NCBI RefSeq assembly: GCF_016906535.1
Contig: NC_057381.1
Coordinates: forward strand, 124,001-188,000
Direction of reading: 5' to 3'
Length of the DNA stretch: 64,000 nucleotides
Source of the DNA: Rhizoctonia solani
Lineage: Eukaryota; Basidiomycota; Agaricomycetes; Cantharellales; Ceratobasidiaceae
In this document: piece by piece, positions 57,279-64,000 of the stretch
How the letters are laid out: each line of letters opens with the position of its first letter
Numbering within the stretch: the first letter of the stretch is position 1
Position numbers and translations under genes: made by a program
Notes under the pieces: model-generated
What the model saw: only the letters and a program-made list of their open reading frames with translations
The model's database searches: none
What the model was told of the DNA's origin: nothing

Positions 57279-57848
57279 CAACAACAACAACATTGGTGAG
57301 CAGATCTGCTTTTGATCAATTGATTAACAAACATTATTTGTGGCTGACTGGAAGTATTTCTTGATTAGCACCAGTTGAGCTACAAAGGGGTGGGGATAGA
57401 CGACTGGGTCAAGCCCTTGCCCAAATTACATCAACTGCAGAGGTGATGACAAGGGAAGAAAGCAGAGCAATGACTGAGCTGCTGGGTCAAATCATGGCTA
57501 GTCATAGGGATGGGGATATGGTGCACCTTGTCAATGCATTGGTGGCAAAAGGGAAGGTAAGTATGATGAGTAGAACTAGGTTTTACTGGACTAACAAGAG
57601 CAATAACAACAACAACTATAAAAGCATGTACTGCTGAAGCAGAGAAAGCAGGTGCGTTTTCAGATGAATTCATTTTAGATTGATAGCTTATATGGACATT
57701 CCAGCAAGAGCACAACTTTGAATCACCTGATGAGGATGAGGAAAGGGATGCGCAAGATGAAGCGTCAAGCCCATTGGGCAACTCAGATGTTGAGGGAGCT
57801 GGGGAAGTTGAGGATTATGGCCCCCAAGGAGAAGAGGAATTGGAGTAA
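55383..57848 (+). pseudogene. Gene M: unrecognised multi-exon gene with GQHR motif (ParB-like candidate)
   Basis: ATG 55383 (MPAPSTSNKNALELAAANLQ). Exon 1 ends 55788 and joins exon 2 (from 55842) in phase across a short GT-AG intron. Exon 1 contains LSVLVFAGQHRLAMLSQLD followed by WWHAHVYKQ; the G-Q-H-R-L-A pattern is like the core of ParB/DGQHR-type domains, which bind or hydrolyse nucleotides or act on DNA. Exon 2 is helical (LFCAVRKLKKLLKSSTINEQ). Later exons include FPPWSCQLSIIQATKAGKRK, an acidic region with an Asp run encoded by a GAT microsatellite (57239-57280), and an acidic tail (SPDEDEERDAQDEASSPLGN) ending TAA 57846-57848. In-frame TGA codons at 55572 and 56066 are probably former CGA. 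Homology of the GQHR segment is suggested only by the motif. Confidence 0.55.
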
Positions 57849-57942
57849 ACATTTGATTGAGGAGGGGTTGGTTGGTTGATATTTTCCTGAACAAATGCTG
57901 TATCAATATATCATCACTTCCTATCCCACTTCCATACATGTA

Positions 57943-59205
57943 CTAGTGCTGACAACAAGTATCTGAATGCTGACATGTGCCCAGCTTTATTACACATTGC
58001 TATGCCCCCTCACTGTGGAAAAGAAGTTTCTCAGTTTGATCAAGGCTTCATTGTAGCTCTACATAAAGATAAAAAATCATACAGCTATATTTACAAGAAA
58101 ACTGGGGTTCCAAAGTATACAGCGCATAGGATTGTGGCTAATTATGAGAGATATGGTACTGCTACTCCCCAGCCCTGGTCTGGCCACCCACCTGTCTTAT
58201 CCAATCAAACCAAGTGGTCAATTGGGCAATACCTTTGTTTCTACCAAAAGGAGCCCTATGATGTGATTGCTAAGCTTGTTGGGGATGTAACTGAGCGTCA
58301 AGTGAGGTCTACTGCACAGGAACTAGGCATGCAGCGGTATGTGGTTTGCCAGCAGCAATTCCTCAGCCCCAAGATGACAGAGGCTTGACGCAAGTGGGCT
58401 CAGAATAACACAAATCAAGTTTGGGACTGGGTTGGGTGGTGCAATGAGACCACAATGGACACTGGGGAACAGACTACTTGGCCAAAAGTTATGTGGAAGA
58501 TGGGAGAAGCATATCTCCCCAAAAACATGGTCCCCAGCTTCTGTAGTGGGTGCCAAAGTCTTGTCCTGTGGGGATGCATTGCGCATGGCAAGAAGGGGCC
58601 ATTGATCCCATTGGAACTGTTGCCCAAAGTTGTCACAAAGACCAGGCGCTCACATGGCAGGGGGCTCACTTCAGAAGCATATGCCAAACAAGTTATCAAA
58701 GGTCTGCTCAATCAATTTTTAAATAGTCTAGAGATGGAACAGGGTCATAAGATCCTGATTGTTGAAGATGGGGCAGCATCACGTAGGGGACCAGAGGCTC
58801 AGCAGAATTGGGCAGAATTGGGCATTGAGCAACTGACCCATCCAGCAAATTCTCCTGATCTTAATCCCATTGGGCCCATATGGTGCCTGCTCAAATCATG
58901 TGTATTCAAGATCCCTGGAGCTCATAAAAACCGTGACACGCTTTTGAAGGCAGCTAACAAGGTCTGGGCCAGCATTTCAGTGGACAATATCAATAAACAC
59001 ACAGGGGATATGGATGCTTGGGTTGAGGCTATCAAAGCTGCCAAGGGAGGGCCAACTGAGTTCTAGTTGATAGTAATCACTTAAATATGTACATTCAATT
59101 ACTTTCTTAATGTTCACTTTACTGTATAATTGTGAAAAATGGCAATGTCTGGGTATGAGGGGGGCTGTGTTGGTCATGTGTTTGGATACTTGTTGTCAGC
59201 ACTAG
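57943..59205 (+). mobile_element. Tc1/mariner element with 21-bp inverted repeats
   Basis: 1,263 bp, beginning CTAGTGCTGACAACAAGTAT and ending with its inverse complement, flanked by TA (57941-57942, 59206-59207). It contains one transposase frame. It lies about 95 bp downstream of gene M. Confidence 0.93.
57975..59066 (+). pseudogene. Tc1/mariner transposase, inactivated
   Basis: N-terminal helix-turn-helix part with VSQFDQGFIVALHKDKKSYS and IYKKTGVPKYTAHRIVANYE, then a catalytic part. A TGA at 58386-58388 splits the frame (MTEA before, RKWAQNNTNQ after), and CGA is the simplest ancestor. The first catalytic Asp, expected in a W-x-D-E pattern, is Asn (WCNETTMD, codon 58443-58445). The second is present in LIVEDGAAS. 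The third position, normally Asp or Glu in SPDLNPIEP-type motifs, is Gly (SPDLNPIGPIW, 58872-58874). It could not catalyse cut-and-paste transposition. The frame is otherwise complete, so inactivation is by point changes. Confidence 0.92.
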
Positions 59206-59207
59206 TA

Positions 59208-61417
59208 CTGTTAATTATTGTTTATCCAGGGAAAATATTCAGTCCTCCCAGCACTCAATTTAGATGGTATTTTCAAAGTAAATAACCAGTCTCATATGAG
59301 TAATGCATATATATATACTGTATCTCATATTATACTTGGTCTTGTCCCTATTTGTATTGCATAGTTTACTCCGGCACTTACATCTCATTCAATAATGTGT
59401 GTACCATACATATATGCTCAATGAATCATCAGCATTGGTTACACTGTGTTCAGTACCATGACAGCTGCATCCAGAGCCCACCATATAAATAAGCAACATA
59501 CATACAAGTATATACATCTGAGATATACTTTGACAGGTATTGTGACATTGTTGATATCTGAGGGCACAATTACCAAGGTCTGCTTTTTATGTTTTCTCAG
59601 AACACAAATTATGATTTTGGTGATGGTTTTTGCCTCATATGGAGGGAAAAGGGGGGAATTCAAATTAAAAGGGATGGCAGACCATCAAAAGACAGCCCAT
59701 ATTGTTCATGGGGATGTGTGGCCTGGAGCAAGAGAATTATCATATGTTATGTTTGCAGTACAGACATTTCTTTGCCCACTCTACATGTTAATTTGAACAT
59801 GGGTGTATTACAGGAACAGCTGAATGTCATATATACATGTATGTTTATTGTGGATGAGTGGTGGGAGTTTGTGCATTCCAGTTGGAATCAAACTGTTAGC
59901 TTCCCATTGCTGTGCTCAGACCCACGTGGTGGCCTGTGGTTTGATCTACTCAATTAGTGTATGCATACAAAGTAAACTACTGTCAAGTGATATTCAGACA
60001 GCTGTATTGACACCTATATTGGCACAGTGTTGGTCAGGTCCAAGATTGTGGAAGCAATGGTCATGTCAGCCATTAGGACCATTAGGATTGAGTCCAGGGG
60101 TCAATCAGGAGCACAAAGACTGCCGCTCAGCTTGTGCTCTGAATTGTCTCCAAAGTCTCCCATAGGGGGGGACCTATTTCTGAGAGCCAATAGGTGGTGT
60201 TGGGTGGGGTTGGGGTTCCCACTTATTTGGAATGTAGCGCTTGATCATTGGGCACAGGCAAGGGGGGCATGGAGGCAGACTGAGGGCTCCCTTATATAGA
60301 TATTAATATTGAAATGACTCTCAGTCACATCACTGTTTGTCTAACTAAAGTGTAGCAGTTAATCAAGAAGTTTGTTAGAAATTCAACTAACTACACAGTG
60401 ATTAGTGTATGACACTGCTGAATTGGTATTGTTCCAAGTACCAGGTGTGCATACAACAACAACAAATGAGCATTGCCAGCAAAGGATACTGACTCCTAGA
60501 CATGATATTAGAACATGATATTAAATGCATACAGTTGGGCAATTTTGTTAGCTGGTTGGTTGGTTGGTTGGTTGGTTGGTTTAGCTGGGTTTAGCTTGGT
60601 TTGGTTAGTTACACATTTATGCCTACAGGGTTGCATTTCTAATTTTTCTCACTTGTAGATTTCTGGTCTGTAACTCACACAATGCAGGTGTGCTCCAAGT
60701 TGTGCTCCAAGTTGTGCTCCAAGTTGTAACACACCACTATTGATGCTGTATGTCATGTATTACTGGTGCATGGAACAATAATAGATAAAATACATTCCTG
60801 TATCAAAGGCTGTAATGCAGTCATCATTACAGGACTTGACATCAGTGTAATATGAATAGCATGAGCAAGCAGTATACAAGATTCAAAGAATAAAAACAGA
60901 AGTGAAGTAGTAGTTGACAGGTGGGTGACTGGTCCTCAGGGTCCACAGCAAGCAGACCCATTGCTGTATCTCAGGCAATACTGAAGCTATGACTACAGGA
61001 CTTGAAGCCATTGGGATCTGTATGACATGAACAGGTGGCATTCATATCATTAAGGAAAAGGATGGGGGTTTTTCAACTGACCAGTAGTTTGCTGATCAGT
61101 CCTCAATGCTGCTATCATGAATCTCTCAAAAATCAATTATTTTTCACCTCAACAGAATTGCACCAAAATTTGATAGTAGGTGTACAGGGTGTAGTAGACT
61201 GCACTGTCAAATTTCTATGCAATTTGGATCACAGAAAAAAGCAGTATCCTGGTTCTTCTCCAAAATTCAGGTGCTTTTTCATACTATAACTCTTTCTTGC
61301 CTGCTCCCACTATATAGGATTGCCAATTAACCTCCTGGAGCCACTATGAAAGAGACCCAAGAGCCATCCAAAATAATTAGAATAGTGACCCAGCTACTTT
61401 ACACATGTGCATATGTC
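59208..61417. other. Region with weak plus-strand ORFs and microsatellites
   Basis: Plus-strand reading from 59440 to 59957 gives weakly coding-like text, notably VLQEQLNVIYTCMFIVDEWW ending in TAG at 59955-59957, and another stretch to 60299 (VRSKIVEAMVMSAIRTIRIE). No domain or full gene model can be supported. A TTGG run lies at about 60553-60580 and a GTGCTCCAAGTT tandem (about 3-4 copies) at 60689-60727. The remainder shows nothing recognisable. Confidence 0.3.
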
Positions 61418-61422
61418 CAAAC

Positions 61423-61857
61423 TGTCATGGCCCATGCCTTTGCTGGCATGTCTCCTGACCAAGCCACCTACTAATAGGATATTCCACAGTCTTTAGAAGG
61501 CTGCATTTGCTCACATATATGCAGTCAGAACTGTCATTACTCTAAGGGCTCATGACTTAGAGACTGACAGTCCACCAGGGTCACATGACCTCCCCCCCTC
61601 CAGTCCTTTATCAAATACTATACTAAACTACTACGGATCTGAGGTGGGGGGGGGATGACATAATATCTTCTATAATAATATATTATTCAGACCTTGCCCA
61701 AGGGCCTTAACATTGGCCTGCAGCTAGGGGGGCAGGGGGAGTGCAACATCCCCCAGCAACATATATTATTCATATATCACTGTGCATCACATATACTATA
61801 TATATCTTTGACAGTGGATATATATGGTAACAACCCTTCCAGGTATGGGTTATGACA
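61423..61857 (+). repeat. Solo LTR G (copy 3)
   Basis: 435 bp, TGTCATGGCCCATGCC...GGGTTATGACA, with TSD CAAAC at 61418-61422 and 61858-61862. Same orientation as copy 1. Confidence 0.93.
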
Positions 61858-61862
61858 CAAAC

Positions 61863-62094
61863 TAGGGGGGATATGCCTTGAAACACTGTATAAGGTTAAA
61901 ATACTGAAAATAAAAATGTGTATTTAAGTACAAATTGAACTGAAATCAAGGCCAATATATGCCAACTTTAAATATCAATTCTCCATTGGTCTGATTTGTA
62001 CAGAGGAAAGCATACCAACGTTGTAGTTCTCAGGCCAAATTATACTAGAAAAAGATGTCTATGACTGATATACTGATTTTCAAGATCTTATCAC
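61863..62094. other. Short spacer
   Basis: AT-rich, no gene or repeat recognised. Confidence 0.4.
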
Positions 62095-63432
62095 ACCATA
62101 GTGAAATAGATAATTTAGACATATGTGCCCCTTATTGACAATAGTAACTAGTGGAAATTAGGGTAATTCTATCTACTCTATCCAGATATGGGAGTGAAAG
62201 TTACTACATTTAAAAACTGGCTGTGCTATAGGACATTTTATACCTTACTTCCTTATTGTGCTTGCAAATATACATGTCAATCTATGCAAACTAGGCTTAC
62301 TATCATTTCTAAAAGTTGTGGTATTTTTTGTACCATATATTTATATGTAGGAGCAGTGCTTACAGAGCATAGGACAAGTACTAGGAATAAGCATGGAAGT
62401 GCCAGCATTTAGTAATTACAAATAAGCACCAAAGGTTGGCAGGGTGCACCAATGCCAATATCTTGGTGGTAAATAGGTATATTAGCACAGGGACAATTAC
62501 CACTATGTTGGCTATGCTGGCATCTTACCTCCTGAAAGCAGTTGTCTGATTCTGAGCCAAACTGATGGAGCAACTAATAATTTAAGTTTCTGGCACTTTC
62601 TATGAGTTCCTAACATGCCCAAAGGCAATTCTTAGCATTCAGACTAATGGAATTTAGTCATAAATGTACTAGAACATTCTATAAATAACTCTAGGCCTCT
62701 CTCACTGGAACTTATTGTCCTTAAATGGTCTTGGCAAGGTTCCTATGTATCAAATAGTTCAGAGGGTACCTCTCATGTAACTTCCCTTTTTGTACATCAC
62801 ATATATAGATATTTGTGCTCCCTTTGGGGTATATAAAGCCCATGAGGGAGACTCTTGAATGCATCCCATCTTTCACCTACTTTCATCAACTTTTATCCCT
62901 CTTGTATACTTAAAGACCATTAGATCTTCTCTTCTCTTAGTTCAGAGTGCTTTATTTTACTTTCTTAGCCTCTTTAGCTCACTTAGCTTAGCCTGTAGAG
63001 TATTGTGGCACATATGGCTTTCAGTAAGGTCCTAACAGACACTGGGTGGCTTGGAAAGGCTTTAGTATAACCCTGCACCACTTGAGTAATTCAGTGGGGA
63101 GAGTTTAAGGCATTGAAAGCAGCATATCCACTCTAGTTAAGCACAATATCAGTCAAACAAATTGCTGATAAATTCAGATAGATAACAGTAAGTGACTGAG
63201 ACTCATTACTATATTTCATGCTATAGGTATTGGTACCACCAACCACCTGCATCTGCAAGTATTTGCTAGATTACTTGTTACTTGTTGAGTGTAGGGCTCA
63301 CACTGATTTGTAATATTGTCTACCTTTATATAGCTGACTTCTTACCATTTATATCCATATATACTTAATCTACCCATTGCTTTACTATATTCTGTATATC
63401 ATTAGATAGTCCAAATGCCCTATTCTTTAACA
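62095..63432 (-). repeat. LTR D (copy 3)
   Basis: Reverse-oriented LTR D from about 62095 (TAGTGAAATAGATAATTTAG) to CCCTATTCTTTAACA at 63432. The start is degraded and no TSD could be paired. It retains the tail missing from copy 2. Confidence 0.85.
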
Positions 63433-63550
63433 GTCATCATGCTATCATTTTACATGGTGTGGTGAGTGTGATTGTGTACATTGTATGCAACTCTGTGTGG
63501 GAGGGGTGGCAAGTGGTCATTTGAGTCCTACTTTATAATGGGTGGTATGA
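63433..63550. repeat. Degenerate satellite-like monomer
   Basis: GTGTACATTGTATGCAACTC followed by GTGTGGGAGGGGTGGCAAGT resembles a diverged unit of the 83-bp satellite at 36.7 kb. Confidence 0.5.
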
Positions 63551-63552
63551 TA

Positions 63553-64000
63553 CACTGAGCAGCAAAAGTATTGCAGGTCAGGAGAGGTCAAAAGTTTACC
63601 TCCATTGCTGAGCAGCCAATCAGTGAATCCCATCCAAATTATACTGACACATATGGCCATTGTAACACTATGCTTTAGCATAGAATCTTACAAATCCATC
63701 AAAAACTGAGCTCACAACCCCACTTTTGCTATAATGCAACCTGCAAAACTTTTGCTGATTGTGTTGAGCATCTTACAAATCTGCACATAACTGAGTATGC
63801 AGTTCAGTATAAGTTCTGGTTTTTTGTACACACATTCCCAGTCATATGGGCCATTGCTGGACAGAGTATCAGCTTGTTCCACCCATTAGGGACTGTGTAA
63901 CAGAACTGTCTTCTCAGGGCCAGTCAAAGAAACTCAAAATGCAGTTGCATTGCACTCAAGGAACTGTGTGGGCTGGAAATGCTTTGGGGTATCTCAGGTG
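63553..64000. mobile_element. Second nonautonomous TA-flanked element (N2), cut by window edge
   Basis: Begins CACTGAGCAGCAAAAGTATT after TA (63551-63552), matches N1 (35164-36198) along the inverted repeat and then the right half of the N1 interior in inverted orientation, without the local rearrangement seen in the N1 left arm at about 35350. The rest lies outside the window. Confidence 0.85.

Noticed and set aside
57062..57334. His-rich 90-aa minus-strand ORF
   Set aside because: It is the antisense of the GAT repeat encoding the Asp run of gene M.

Overview
The window looks like a transposon-dominated stretch of a filamentous fungal genome, most likely a basidiomycete of the Agaricomycetes. 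The evidence is short GT-AG introns of roughly 50-60 nt, Ty3/gypsy, pogo and Tc1/mariner elements of fungal type, and widespread CGA-to-TGA decay suggesting loss of methylated CpG. No species is named because nothing here fixes one. No rRNA gene, CRISPR array, phage or bacterial operon was seen.

Layout. (1) 1-8701: left-truncated Ty3/gypsy element on the minus strand (Gypsy-1) with an open gag-pro-pol frame, an unusual 840-codon upstream ORF, a candidate primer-binding site and a 5' LTR carrying a tandem duplication. (2) 8702-17204: LTR remnants, a solo LTR with another nested in it, and a spliced pogo/CENPB-type transposase gene broken by a solo LTR. (3) 17205-28236: an 11-kb chromodomain-type Ty3/gypsy element on the minus strand (Gypsy-2), bounded by 232-bp LTRs and an AGGGG target-site duplication (TSD). 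It is decayed by stops and contains four later solo-LTR insertions, each with a perfect TSD. (4) 28237-40594: palindromic higher-order repeats, a solo Gypsy-1 LTR, several nested LTRs, a nonautonomous TA-flanked element, an 83-bp satellite whose core alternates in orientation, and a large foldback with a nearly perfect 156-bp palindrome. (5) 40595-57848: four unrecognised intron-rich genes (named H, K, L, M here). H, K and L are on the minus strand and M is on the plus strand. L and M diverge from a roughly 345-bp spacer. H carries an LTR-type insertion with matching TSDs. M carries a GQHR motif like that of ParB/DGQHR-type domains. (6) 57849-64000: a Tc1/mariner element with a catalytically damaged transposase, then LTR G and LTR D copies and a second copy of the nonautonomous TA element running off the right edge.

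TSDs let insertion order be read directly. Gypsy-2 is older than LTR families A and B, LTR B is younger than LTR A at 10.3-11.4 kb, LTR E is younger than LTR D at 33.3-35.2 kb, and LTR G is younger than the foldback and gene H. In-frame TGA codons where CGA is the simplest ancestor appear in transposons and in genes H, K and M alike. This suggests that those unknown genes were also exposed to repeat-type mutation, so they may belong to a multicopy or mobile family. LTR letters (A-G) are local names for this window.
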